From Trachelipus rathkii (Eukaryota > Arthropoda > Malacostraca > Isopoda > Trachelipodidae), in the NCBI GenBank assembly GCA_015478945.1, contig JABUQX010088635.1:5001-32500 (forward strand): a stretch of DNA of 27,500 bases, in the 5' to 3' direction. The notes beneath the pieces are model-generated. The model had not been told where the DNA came from, made no database searches, and saw only the letters and a program-made list of their open reading frames with translations. The translations under genes and the position numbers were made by a program. Below, in pieces: positions 1 through 11,569 of this stretch (positions within the stretch are counted from its first letter, which is position 1; the number at the start of each line of letters is the position of its first letter).

Positions 1-190
1 AATATTATATTAAAGAAATAAAGTCACAATTTTATTTGGTCAACAATAACGAACAGTGTAAATTGTACGAGATAAATGTAAAAAATAGTAGGAATATTGT
101 TTTTTTGTAAATTTTTCATGTGAACTCATTTGACGCAGAGTTTTATTAAAAGTCTGTATTTGTACAATATCTTTAAAAGTACAACACTAA
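1..190. other. AT-rich start of window, no gene seen
   Basis: AT-rich sequence with stops in every frame. I see no motif, repeat or coding-like stretch before base 191. Confidence 0.5.
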
Positions 191-483
191 ACAAAGAGAC
201 TCTGGACAATCCACATCTTTGCAAGCCCACTTATCCCAATTCAAGATGTTAATACAAGTGGAACTAGCACATATTTGATTCTAGTAAGAATTGACAAACG
301 GAAGTGTTGTCACGAAAAGATCCTTTGCAAGATTTAATATTATCAGAACAACACTTGCAATTCATTATAAGCTTTGAATTGACTAGTATTAAATTGGCAA
401 AATACTTGAAAAATTACTATAGAGTTTCTTTGCATACCATTTCTCAATGGTTGCGGGAAACTATAAGGCAAATTCAATTATAA
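191..483 (+). pseudogene. Broken coding-like remnant, possible transposon recombinase or HTH protein
   Basis: Two overlapping open frames lie here. The first runs 191-337 (48 codons), the second 295-483 (62 codons plus stop), in different frames, as expected if one frame were broken by an indel. Neither starts with a convincing ATG. The second looks protein-like: it contains LTSIKLAKYLKNYYRVS followed by LHTISQWLRETIRQ. The TISxWL pattern resembles the segment near the C-terminus of eukaryotic tyrosine recombinases (Crypton or DIRS type), but it would also fit a helix-turn-helix DNA-binding domain of a transposase. No catalytic residues can be assigned. The family idea is inference from a short motif; the open frames are seen directly. 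It lies just upstream of a duplicated segment (571-1,250) that also carries coding-like pieces, so all may belong to one decayed element. Confidence 0.25.
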
Positions 484-570
484 TCAGAAGTGGGCCGGAG
501 GACGGTTCTCCAGCTCTCCAGGCATAAACTCTCCTCAAACTCTGAGGAATGACAGCAGAGAAATAAAGAA

Positions 571-1245
571 GAGCTGAAAGAAGGCATTAGAGTTTAGACT
601 TATGAATAAAAAGGAAGAGAAAGGAATCAAATGGCATAATACCAAAACAAAGATAATGTGTTAAAAATACTTGTAGTAATACCCGATACCTAACGTGGAC
701 TTTATTTCTAATCGAATGATGAATAGAAATATTGAAGTAGTAAATTACCTGGTTATTTGCCTCTTGTAGGAATGATCAAAATATGCCAATAATTGAAGGT
801 AGAAAGTGATAATAGTAGTAACAGTAACAGAAGAAGGTTCAGGCGATGAGTCATTTTCAGAAATGAGCAATTATCTACAATAACTTAGATTTGGCCAAGT
901 ACTCAAAATCCCATGACATTAAGGGAATTGAAAGATAGAGCTGAAGCAAGGCATATATAAGAAGTTTAGATTTATGAATAGAAAGGAAGAGAAAGGATCA
1001 ACAGTCTATAAGGAGTTTCCAGAGTAAAGATAATATCTTTCTGTTTCTCTTATAATACCTGTGTATATCCTCTACCCGATACCCCTAACTCGACTAATTA
1101 TTTTACACATAATGACAAACTAATGAAGCCAGTGGATCCTGAGGAGTATGAAAGATGGAGATTGCTTGAAGAATTATGCATAACAAGTATTATTGAAGGT
1201 AGAAAGTTGCCCATATATTATAAGTATAGTTAACAGTATCACAGG
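571..1245. repeat. Imperfect direct repeat, two copies about 370-400 bp apart
   Basis: Two diverged copies are visible. The stretch from GAGCTGAAAGAAGGCAT at 571 through the AAAGGAAGAGAAAGGA motif recurs from 938 (offset 367). The stretch ATTGAAGGTAGAAAGT at 792 recurs at 1,192 (offset 400), followed in both by a variant of AGTAACAGTA. A pair of related CCCGATACC motifs lies between. The growing offset means the copies differ by indels. I could not find a third copy. Probably an internal tandem duplication within an old repeat element. Confidence 0.6.
1012..1233 (+). pseudogene. Coding-like open segment inside the second repeat copy
   Basis: This stretch is open for 73 codons plus a stop (TAA at 1,231). 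Its second half, from about 1,078, has balanced composition with the motif DPEEYERWRLLEELC followed by IEGRKLPIYYKYS. There is a possible ATG at 1,123 but nothing showing it is used. I do not recognise the family. It sits in the second copy of the local direct repeat, whose first copy has stops in the same region, which points to a decayed element rather than a live gene. An exon of an unknown gene is the alternative. Confidence 0.22.
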
Positions 1246-1434
1246 AGAATAGATCAAAGATCACGATTCCTAAAACTTGCCCGAATATAACTTTCATATA
1301 AAATACCTGAGGAATCATGAGTAAAATTAATCCATTACTCACATTTTTATCAATAAAAACTTAGGATTTTTGCCGAAGTTAATCGCCATTTCAAATCAAT
1401 CACCAAAATGTACATTAAAGAAAAGAAGAGTTGA

Positions 1435-1554
1435 GCCCTCGAAGCCAAATTTACTTATGTGGTTTTAATAATTTGGGAAGTTGAGAAAGCCATAGAGAAA
1501 AAGCCGAGTCAAGTTAGTGTACTCGCCATTGAAGAAGAAAGTAAAAAAAGATAA
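1435..1554 (+). pseudogene. Short coding-like segment, highly charged C-terminus
   Basis: The segment is open for 39 codons between TGA at 1,432 and TAA at 1,552. It reads as an alternating charged stretch with WEVEKAIEKKPSQVS and then AIEEESKKR before the stop. There is no start codon or clear splice site. It may be the end of the same decayed element as the pieces at 191-483 and 1,012-1,233. The family is unknown, and a chance open frame in purine-rich DNA is possible. Confidence 0.18.
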
Positions 1555-1559
1555 TAATC

Positions 1560-4500
1560 AGAAATGTGCAAAGTCAAAACTAAGTATAATGAATGAAATT
1601 TCCCTTAAAAGAAATTGAATTTTTTTTTTTACCAAGAAAAAATCAATTTCAATAATCAATAGAGTCCTTAAAGTTGACAAAATATCGTATCATTAATAGG
1701 GATTTATTGGCTTAATTGGTGTATATTTAAGTGAACAAAGCTAAATCCCAAACATAGCAGTATCCGTATTTGATTATGCCTGCTAAAATGGAGTATAATT
1801 TTTGCTTTTATATTCATGGAATTATACAGGATCGAATTCTTAAAACTGTTCTGCCAATATAACTGGTCAATAAATTATTATCTAGAGTTTGTTATTAATC
1901 TGGACTTGGCATGTTGCCAAAACTTGCCACTTGTAGGTTTTTGAGGAAGAGTGTTATATAAAAAATAGTTCCAAATGTTATTCACAACGATTTTCATGGA
2001 AGTTACCCATTACAAAATAATGTTAATACGAAAAAACATGAAAAATTGTCAAAACTAATTTTTTTCGGTTATATATTAGAAAATAAATTGGTGAAGCTAC
2101 TTTGTTTTATAGTAGTTAATTTATTTTCTATTGTTATTAGTGTATATTTTATTTATTTATTTTTTTATTATTTTATTGACATTATGTTATATAGCGTTAT
2201 TCGTTTGGATTTTATATTAGAAAGAAGAAAATCAAAAAGTCCACCTGAACATTGAAAGGGTTTATATATAGATAAATGTATAAATCCACTTATTTATATA
2301 GCTTATTAATCCAGAGTTTGTTTAATCTTAAATTTTAACCTATAATTAGCCTATATATATAATAATATTTACATGAAGGTTCACTCATATATGTAATTAT
2401 ATTAAGATCAGTCTACTCTTATTTTGACAAAGCTAAAATTATAGCTCAAATCCACTAAAAAAGCGAGAGCTAAAAAAAAATTATGAAGGAGCCACTAAAT
2501 ATATACCTTATTGTCACTTTTTTAATAATTTTTAATTTATTTCTGTTTATTATTAAATTTTAAATTTTAATATTTATTATATATAAATATATGTTATATT
2601 TATAGTATTGTGATTGAGTCGTACTAAAATGGTGTAGTTAAGTATGTGGTGCTTGGTAATATAAATTAATATAGCTAGTCCAATTAGTATATTTATATGA
2701 GTCTTCAAAATTAGGAAGCTATTTACTAGAATGTTGTATATTTATTAATTCCAGAATATACGAATTAAAAACTGAGGAATGGGGAAATAGTAAATATTGC
2801 TATATTCTAGATTATATATATAATAATGGTATTGAATAAACGTATATTTATGAACCTCACTCTTTAGAAATTCGTATGTGTATTATCAGAATAGATTCAG
2901 TCTATCAGACAGTCTTAATATACGTAGCAATTAGAATTTATCTTGAAAAGAGTGTGGAGAATTCCCTTCTTCACTTTCTTTAAATTTAATCCAATATTAA
3001 TATATATATATTTTCATCTCTACTATTATTACTACTAATATATAATATATACTGAATACTATGGTGACTGGTGAGGGTTCCTTGCTTGCCATTGATTCAA
3101 GTTGGGTCCAGCTAATTTATTTCACTTTGGCCTCTATGTAATAATAATATATATATATCTATTATAGTGATAAATTCACTATTAGGAAGCACTCTAGTAT
3201 ATTAGCGTGTCACACTCTGGAACAGTTCTGAATTTAATGGTGGTACTTTATTATCAGGATAATAGTCACCTCTATACTTTTGATGGAGTATATTTGTATT
3301 ATATAACACATGTAAGGTATTTAAATAAGTTAGCTCTTTGTTCACACGTCTTATTCAGATTATGAGACATGCATGTCATTTGATCACATTATATTACATA
3401 GAAGCTTGTCATAACTATCATTATAGTTCTCTTTGACACACAAGAGAGCTGGGCCTCATGAATGTGCGCCGTTAGTATTGTCGGCTTAAAACTATAACAT
3501 AAATGTTTCTCCTTCCGAGAGAGAACTGTTTTTTCTCGGAGTAAGTACAACTATAGGTAGATTTCTTCCTGGTTCACGCGCACGCGAATATATGTAAGAG
3601 GAACAGAGAGTTGGTTGCTCGGCCTGATACCGACCCGTCATACCTTAAGAGGTAAAATAATAGGAATTAGTAACAAAATTTCGCGGTCCAGAAGGTAGAT
3701 ATATCAGAGCGGAGAGAGAGTTATCACGGTATCATGCCTTCTTCACTCTACTTCACCTAATATAAATAAACTTTTATTATACATAGTATATTTAACAATA
3801 CTACTATTAATAAAAATAAAAAAATAATATTGGTAAAGTAGGATTTATAATATTTCGTTGTTCATAGTTAAGTACCAGCATAACTACATATAATATGTAT
3901 GTATATATTTATGCATGAGTTTAAAGGCGAGGAATAAAATAACATACCTATTTTTTTAGTAGTGAAAACTTGGAATTTTACTATTATATCCCCTTATACA
4001 GAGATCGTATATGGAGGATATAAAACTCAACATATTCCACATTAATTGAAGCTATATTTTCATAGAGGCCACTTAAATACAATATATAATAAATAATATA
4101 AATATTAAAGATGACCGGTTCGTTTTTTTGAGAGATAAGTTGGAATCTTTATAATGACTGGGTTTATTTCTTCTATAAAATTGAGTCACCTTTTAAAGAC
4201 ATTTCCCTACACACTCTTTCTTGAGCGCCTATGGATACCATATATTAACTTCTTAACTTTATGTAAACCTAAATCGCCTCTTAATATCCAGCCACCACTT
4301 AATATCAAGTGAGTTTTAGTAATATATTATATTGTGAGTGTAACAGCTCTAATAAAAGTGCAGTATATTACAAGCTTCGAGTTAACACTATATAATAAAA
4401 AAATTGACAGAAAAATCTATTTATGTAACAAACAAAGCGAAATCCGCAACCAAATAAGTCGCCCGACTCATTGTATCTGTTGAGAGATGATCCTCTAATA

Positions 4501-6250
4501 AATAGCGTGGATATGCTGGACCCACAGAAAATAGGAAAGTGTTCATATATATCAAGAAAAATTGGCAATAATAATTATATACCAATAGAAATATAAATAA
4601 TACAGATAAGGTAGTGGGGACAAGACATAGGCAACCGTCTTCTCCTCTATAAATAATTTATGTAACTGTTTGCAACCTATGTACGTCATTCGTCCGCCCC
4701 GGTGTTAATATTTTTACTCCTAAGATCAGAGCAGGAGCATAGTATATGCAAGTAAGAAATTTTCTACCAGGGAGATTAATAAAATTAAATTAATTTACAT
4801 TAAGACTTATTAATTTAATTTGTGAAGTTGTTTTTGGCTTGCCTCGTGCCAATAAAGAAATATGATTCTTTATTTTTAACTTATTTTATAAAATTTTATA
4901 AAATTTTAGTATACTTTATATAATCAATTTTAATTTCAATTATATTTAAAAAACCTAAAAAATATTGGGAATTAGGAAAGCTACCTACCCGGACATACTT
5001 TAATCCGCTAAATAGCATTAAAATATTACGCCAGAGTCTTATAATATAATAATAACATAAAATTTAAGATTAAATAATAATTTGAAATAATAACTAACTC
5101 AAAATGAAGTTGGCGCATATATAATAAATAACGATAGATGTCCCCTTATAATCTATTCGAAATAAGAGGATAATAATTCAAGATATAAATATTAATAAAT
5201 AATAAATAATTCTATAAACTGATCCTATAAAATACTTGCGTTGAGCTTTGCTTACGTGTCTAATTCAAAATGAGCTAGATTTAAAAGTTGATTATTAGAA
5301 AGAAGAAAGTAGGAGCTATTTGGTGTGATATAAATAGGGCACCTTTACCTCTTAACAGGGTCTCTAATATGAGATATACTCATAATAGAAGCAGGAGATT
5401 TAATAATGTCTATTAATATTGTAATCCAAATGTTTTTACCTGTCAAGAACAAAGCATAATAGTTCTCATGATACTTAAGCACGTTTTAAGCATTAGTTAT
5501 TGAAACATATAATAAATCTACTCTAATATAATATATATATTATATATCACATTGTGTGGATGTTGGTAAAAATCCTTATGATCAGTATGAATTGATTATA
5601 ATTTCAAATGATGTATTCCAATTGATTCTGGGGATTAGTTGATTGGATAATAGACTCTAGTTATTTAGAAATCTACTACCACGGAAATAGTTCACACATT
5701 GGTGAGTAAAAGATCGGGAGACTCTAAGGTAGAAGGCCACAAACCCTTGCATGATTATGGTCTTTCTAGATGGGCCTATGGATTAATCTGAGCTTGGAAA
5801 AGTTAACCGGATAATACCGGACTCGGATTCGATAGTGAATTAGACCGGAATACCGATGATCGGCAGTTCCTGTTTAATAATAGCGTCGAGGCGGTGTGGT
5901 GACTAAATAAAAAAAAAAAATTTATTTTTTAAGCTTACATCGTTGAGAATAGTTACTTTAACATAGATGTTTTTATCTATATATAGATGGACTCTATTCT
6001 TTTATATGTTTCTAGCAGGAGATTGTTTTAAGGTGATATGGTGTTTTTAGATACCACAATTATATATAAAGGTTGAAGTAATTTGAGAATGAGCAGATAC
6101 CATCTACTCGAGTATATCATTATCCGCATATATCTCTTCAATTTGAGAATAATTGCGGAGTTTTTTTTAATCTTTCTTATACTCTTTGTTGTTCAAAATT
6201 GGTAATATTTATGGATACGAACGTAGTGTTTCTACATCCTTATATCCATT
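1560..6250. other. AT-rich intergenic or intronic sequence without recognisable genes
   Basis: The stretch is dominated by A/T with short TA-rich palindromes (for example around 5,521-5,550). Open frames here are short and of AT-driven composition (Phe, Leu, Ile, Tyr), including the 69-codon frame at 2,046-2,255 and the 66-codon minus frame at 4,368-4,568; I do not consider them genes. A patch of higher GC lies at about 3,430-3,740, including a small CCGAGA...TCTCGG hairpin near 3,515-3,540, but I see no coding frame in it. A CCGG-rich patch is listed separately. Confidence 0.5.
5801..5872. repeat. CCGG-rich low-complexity patch (first of three)
   Basis: This short patch carries repeated CCGG/CCGA words, such as CCGGATAATACCGG and AGACCGGAATACCG, in otherwise AT-rich DNA. 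Related patches occur at 10,618-10,745 and 12,525-12,645; the first two share almost the same core, CCGGATAAT(T)ACCGG. It looks like a degenerate simple repeat rather than a gene. Confidence 0.4.
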
Positions 6251-6560
6251 TAATTTTTCTAAGGTAGCTAGTATTGTGCGCAGGTTTGCACAGTATATGG
6301 GTGTGACGGGAGTTTATAATACTTAGATACTAATTTGTTCTCGTGTGCTGTAGAGGAGACAGTGGCTACGCCATTAGTAATTAGGTAATAAATCGGCTGG
6401 ATGCCCAGCCTTCATGAACTTGGCCCTGCCTAATCTCTCATAGGATCCTCGACCATTAAGAAGCGATTAGATGCATTGAGGTGGTGTATAAGCTGAGTAG
6501 GCGCAACTCTATGTATTCCGCGCTGTCTCAGGTCTACGGAGTTCCTTTTCCTGTCAAAGT
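6251..6560. other. Higher-GC island without coding signal
   Basis: The base composition is more balanced here than in the flanks. It contains a small hairpin (GGCTGG at 6,395-6,400 pairing with CCAGCC at 6,405-6,410). I found no open frame, splice-site pair or RNA gene signature. Confidence 0.3.
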
Positions 6561-8276
6561 GGAAAGCACATTATTTATTTAATTTTGATCTTTGTTAAAT
6601 AATAATCTATATCACCTGCTATAATTTTAAATATACCATATTTAGAAGTTACTTTATAATTTAAGTTATAACTTAGCATAATTACTGACATTCTTTATAC
6701 AGCTCTATATCGATGCAATATGTATATCTTTATATAAATAAGTGTTCCATATATGTTAATGATACTCACTCATAATGCGGCTTAATGATTTCCTGCTTAA
6801 TCAGACCTGTTTTTATTGATTCCTTTTTGCTTTAAAATTTTATCATATAATTAAAAAATACTTTTAATTACCTTATTAACCCTAAATTCTTATATATAAT
6901 AATAACAATTATTACTATATTTAATGTAATATTAAATTTAAATATAAAATTGAATTTGTTATAGATTAATAAGTATAGAGATATCTTAAAAATATGGCTC
7001 AATATCACACCCATTCAATGGTGGTTCTCACGATTTTTACTAACGCTCCTTCAATTTAAATTCAGAGTCTTAATGATTCTTTTTATTAAACTTTAATGAT
7101 AACTCAATGTAACCTATACATTTCAGAGATTACATATATTATTTTTATGTGTTATGCATCTATGCACTAAATCTCTAGGGCCTCTTATATTTCACTATGG
7201 AGAAAAATAAATCCCAAACAATGTGTACTCTACCGCGGGAATAGTGGGGGCAGACGAAGTGTATAATCCCTAAAGTCGCCAAGTAACAGTCACCTCCTGC
7301 CTAAGGATCGTCTCTATTATCCCGAATGGATTATTATATATATATTATATGATATATAAGCTCCATTTACTAAGTTCGAGGATATATATAAGTAATAATC
7401 AAGTAAGGCTTCTCTATGAGTTATATATTATAGTACATATGACGTGGATTCACTATGCTCACTTGACTAGCTCGTGATTGACTATAAATGAAAGGTGAAA
7501 GTAAATTATGTATTGTACTATGTCACCTGGAAGGCAACGTGACATATGCCCTTTGGTTATGGTTATATAGGGTATAATAGATATATAGAGTCGACGCCCT
7601 CTTAATAAAGCTAAGAAAAAAAAAAAAGCTTCTAGTCTCCTGACCAGCCTCGGACCAAAACGGTTAACCAATATATGTCTGTGCATTTATTTCAACTACT
7701 ATTTTAAACTTATTGAGAGTTATATTTAATTCTTAAGTATTATAATTTGCTAGCGTCTACTTAAGTTTATCTTATCATATGAATTATATAGATTAGTTGA
7801 TAATATCATTATTACTCGCATGAGTATATTTTTTACTTAAAAAATAACACTCTTATATCTACATAAAACATTTTTTTTGATAATTTTGAAATAGGAATGT
7901 TTGTGCAAGGAAATTGTAACCTGTTAGAAAATCTAAAAAGGAAAAAATTTAAAATTAAGCTAGTAATGTTATAATTATAATAAATTACAACATAATACTA
8001 TATTATATTTCAATCGTTTAGAGATACGTCTTCACGCAAAGTAAAATTTAAGAAACATGAATAACCTTATTCATAAAAAAATAAACGTTTTCCTAATTAA
8101 AATCTTTTTCCAATATATATTAGGGGAAACATAAAAAAATAATTATTGGCAATTATATAACAAATTAACAAATTATAAAATATTAATAGTGATGTTCCGA
8201 GTCAGAGAATCGGAGAATTGGCAATTATAGTTTTAGGTTTGGATAGTTGATTAAATCTAAAAAATATCCAAAGGAC
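6561..8276. other. AT-rich sequence, no gene seen
   Basis: AT-rich throughout, with short TA palindromes near 7,330-7,360. The minus-strand 75-codon frame at 7,459-7,686 reads through an A-run-derived Phe stretch and has no family resemblance, so I do not call it. Confidence 0.45.
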
Positions 8277-8346
8277 AAGGCGAACAACGCACCTAGAGTG
8301 GTTGTGTGTGAATGTGTCGTTGTCGATGCTGCGTAATGTTCGCCTT
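8277..8346. repeat. Hairpin-forming inverted repeat
   Basis: AAGGCGAACA-ACGCA (8,277-8,291) pairs with TGCGT-AA-TGTTCGCCTT (8,330-8,346): ten perfect pairs, a two-base bulge, then five more, around a loop of about 38 bases. It is GC-rich compared with the flanks, so it stands out from the TA palindromes common elsewhere. It could be a terminal or internal repeat of a small MITE or a structured transcript; nothing decides this. Confidence 0.5.
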
Positions 8347-9214
8347 AACAATTGGAAAAGAAAATATTGGGGGACCCATGACTTTGTGAAACGCGAAAAT
8401 TTGGGGGAAACGAGAGAAATTATTATTATTATTATACTTTTTTTATAATCACACTTTTATGTCTATTTCTTCTTCATTATTATTTATTTATTATTACTTT
8501 TTTATTAATCTCCTTTATTTTATTTCTTCTTGAATTTTTCCTCCATTACAATGTGCGCCGATTTCAAATAATGTAATTTCAGTTTTTAATACTCGTAGCT
8601 AATCATAGTTTTAAATTTTTACATAACAAATTTGGAACTCTTAAGCTTTCGGTAGGATCACCTGTTTGAAGTTATAATTTAGATAATATTTACTAGATTT
8701 TAATTATTCTCTTATATAGTATCAATTAAATTTAATTTATTGTGCTTTGATTTAAGGTAAATTAAATAGTAATAATTAGCATTGTAAAGTATATATTTTT
8801 GTAGTATAATATAATTTATCTAATTTTTAAATATGTTATATAATTTGATAGGTGATCGAAATTTAATTAAAATTATATATTATTATTGTAAATATGTAAT
8901 ATGACTGTTAAATATACTGTATGATCTATCAATTTGGTACTCTAGCAATTTTCCTCGAGGAATATAAACTCCATTATAAAATATTAAAATTAGAGCTTCC
9001 TTGGCCTTATTTACGATGCGACTTATTTGAAAAAATGTTGTAGGATATTGTTAAATTTAGCTTAGTAGATTTATGTAATATAATACCTATGGGTGCATCT
9101 CGATGCAGATTTGGGCATAGCATATTTGTTCATTGACATACATACCATGGTATTGTACTATTCCCAGGCTAATTATTATTATCCATGAGATTTAATGATG
9201 TCCATAACTTGTAG
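8347..9214. other. AT-rich sequence, no gene seen
   Basis: Apart from a G-rich patch (GGGGGACCCATG near 8,370 and TTTGGGGGAAACG near 8,400) and ATT triplet repeats around 8,420-8,520, I see no structure or coding signal. Confidence 0.4.
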
Positions 9215-9412
9215 TTAATTAACTTTCTTCGTCACCTAGAAAATCCTAAAAGAAATCAGAGTATTGTCCAGCATATCCTTGAGAAATTTCCTACTGATAT
9301 TTAAAATAAGGGTTTGAAAGAGGGTTTCTTGTGTGATTGTCAGCTGACTTGTAAAATTTTTTATAAAGCTCAATATTATATAAAATTGATTATTGTATGT
9401 GATATTCAATGA
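9215..9412 (+). pseudogene. Coding-like segment with one in-frame stop, possibly BTB-like
   Basis: The same frame stays open on both sides of one TAA at 9,302. The first part (29 codons) contains NFLRHLENPKRN and then IVQHILEKFPTDI; the second part (35 codons, ending at TGA 9,410) contains KGLKEGFLCDCQLTCKIFYK. The short pattern FLCDCQLTCK...KA loosely recalls the start of a BTB/POZ domain, where a CD(V/C)xLxV core precedes FKAH, but the expected His is Gln here and the following helix is not recognisable. A chance open frame is possible, though the composition is less AT-biased than random frames nearby. Reading across the stop is described here, not repaired. Confidence 0.2.
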
Positions 9413-10303
9413 TTAATGACTTCTGATTCCTCCGAGAGCTGAGACATTACCTTCACACTACCGATTATCGATTAATATTTATGTTTTTCTGATTGTCTCT
9501 ATCTAAAAAAGTTGTAGTTATAAATCTGAATATTGTACCATTTTTATTCGTGGTGCCCCTATTATATGCATCTAGAATGAACCTTTTCGAGCCATTAAGT
9601 AAGGCCGAGCACGTATAAATTGGCCTATTTCAAACGATATATAAGACAATTTTAATCAGAAGTTGAGGGAGTTGCGAGACCTGACAAATTAATGGACTCT
9701 GAGTGGGTAATATAAATATTTAAGAAATATGCATTGAGGAAAATAAGAGAAGATGAGAAAATAGAAATTTTGAAGTATAATATAATAGTTTATTAAATTA
9801 GTAAAATTTAAGTAAGAATGTGCGTAGTGTTTATATATAATCTCGGCTCAACCATTAAACGTACAATGGCTTTAAAAACGTTAATAAATATAAGCATGTG
9901 GTTAATTACTAATTTTAGTAATTTACCAATACTTAAAACGTCAGGAATCTTTAAAAATTCTGGTAATCCGCGTAAAAAATTTGCCACCTTTTATACTATG
10001 TGTCTTAGTAGCTTATTTCCATTATAAAATATTTAATTATTTCAAATATATTTTTTTATCCATAATATAAATTATTTAAATATTTTTATAATTATAATAT
10101 TTATTTTTAATATATATTTAATATTACCATAATATTTTTAACCTAATATATTATTAATTATGAAAAATTGTACACTATATATATAATTAAATATTATCGG
10201 AGTATAAAAATTTAGTATATGAAAATAAACTAGGTATAAAGTAATGAAAATAATATAACAATTGGTTACCATACAATCATTACGAAATAATTCTATAAAC
10301 AAG
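9413..10303. other. AT-rich sequence, no gene seen
   Basis: The 69-codon frame at 9,818-10,027 has no recognisable domain and no splice context, and I leave it uncalled. The rest is AT-rich filler leading into a TA-repeat block. Confidence 0.4.
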
Positions 10304-10550
10304 TAATTATATATATTATATATATATATTTATATATATAATAGTTATATTTAATATAATATATATTATATTATATATATATATTATTATAATTATATAA
10401 TATATTATTATTAATATTATATTACATATATATTAATATATATTATATATTAATATAATATATTAATTATATATATTTATAATATATATTATAATAATAT
10501 ATATTATATTATAGACAATAATATATTAAATTATTATATATTAATTATTT
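10304..10550. repeat. TA-rich low-complexity block
   Basis: About 250 bases consist almost only of A and T, built from TATATA and TATTATA words that are self-complementary throughout. This is an expanded and degenerate AT microsatellite. Confidence 0.85.
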
Positions 10551-10617
10551 TCACATAATTAATATATTTCGAATAAATATTATACCCTAAGAGAGGAAGA
10601 ACCTACTAGGGTAAAAT

Positions 10618-10745
10618 AATTATCCGGATAATTACCGGCCGGATAGACAATGATATTCCGGCCCCATGAAATACCAAATAGTTGAAAAAACTTAGAGCTC
10701 AGTGATATCCGAAATATTTGCCCGATTATAAACCCGGTAACATTA
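10618..10745. repeat. CCGG-rich patch with a 16-bp palindrome (second of three)
   Basis: It begins with the perfect palindrome AATTATCCGGATAATT (10,618-10,633), followed by ACCGGCCGGAT and further CCGG/CCGA words to about 10,740. A minus-strand 72-codon frame crosses this area, but it follows the repeat and has no family resemblance. Confidence 0.45.
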
Positions 10746-11020
10746 ACCTCATTAGTCCTTCCTTCACCGTAAATATAGATAAGTTTGGTAGAAATCATTG
10801 AAAATCCGGCGTATGGCAGTGTTCACCAATCTTGCTGGAAATTAAAAGGTACATTAACGCTTTTTCGTTTGGAGTTAACTGGGCAGAGAAATCACTATAG
10901 ACCTGTAGTTAAAAAACATTTCGTAAATTCCTAAAGTTTCATTTGAAGAATATAATTGGACGGATTATTGTTACCTAAATATCATATAAATAAAGAGCAA
11001 ACCAAAACAATCCATTTATT

Positions 11021-11134
11021 TTAAGTCTTGATAATGGCTTTTGCAGTTTTGACTCGTTGGGTTCTCTGTAGCCCAATGTTGACAGTTTTGGGAATTAACG
11101 AGTAAACTCCGACAGATGATAATCCAAGCTTCAT
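11021..11134 (-). CDS. Possible terminal exon of an unidentified gene
   Basis: Read on the minus strand, a pyrimidine-rich tract ending in TTTCTTTATTAACAG (just above 11,134) forms a strong splice acceptor. It is followed by 37 codons and a TAA (11,021-11,023). The sequence begins MKLGLSSVGVYSLIPKTVN and ends RVKTAKAIIKT; its composition is protein-like and not AT-driven. AATAAA follows the stop directly (TTTATT at 11,015-11,020 on the plus strand), so a very short 3' UTR is possible. A matching donor and open segment lie upstream at 11,260-11,364, with an intron of 125 bp between. I do not recognise the family. The splice signals and open frame are seen; that this is a real gene is inference. 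Confidence 0.4.
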   Translation of the reverse strand: MKLGLSSVGVYSLIPKTVNIGLQRTQRVKTAKAIIKT

Positions 11135-11259
11135 CTGTTAATAAAGAAAAGAGAAACAGATCAACATTTTCCCCAGCAACATTCTCTAGCAACTAATTAC
11201 AGAAAGTTTTACGCTTACAGTGATCCGCTTTCTGTTTTTTCAATGAACAACACTCACAC

Positions 11260-11364
11260 GGGTAGGGTTTCATTTTTGCCATGAAAGGATGCGTTGAACA
11301 TGATCTGCATGATTACTCCATCATATGTTGTGATAAACTTGTCGTGTACAGTCCGTAGGGTAGT
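11260..11364 (-). CDS. Possible penultimate exon of the same unidentified gene
   Basis: On the minus strand this segment is open for 35 codons down to a CCC|GTGTGAGTG donor at 11,259/11,260. It contains HDKFITTYDGVIMQ and then FNASFHGKNETLP. Splicing at the first GT joins it in phase 0 to the ATG-led frame of the segment at 11,021-11,134; using the GTGAGT two bases further along would bring a stop into frame. The 5' limit of the exon is unknown: an in-frame TAA lies at 11,365-11,367, and the nearest upstream AG acceptor (ACACGACAAG) is weak. I do not recognise the family. Confidence 0.3.
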
Positions 11365-11431
11365 TTAGGTTAAATATTTTTTGATAAATCATTTTTCCGT
11401 AGATGGGGCCGGTTTTATGTTCTTCCTCTGG

Positions 11432-11569
11432 TATAATATATATATATATATGTATATATTATATAATATATATATAAATATTTATATTATATATATATTT
11501 ATATATTATATATTATAATTATATATATATTTATATATATATATTATTATATATATATTAATATATATT
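11432..11569. repeat. TA-rich low-complexity block
   Basis: About 140 bases of TATATA and TATTATA words without G or C except one TGTA. It is the same type as the block at 10.3 kb. Confidence 0.85.
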
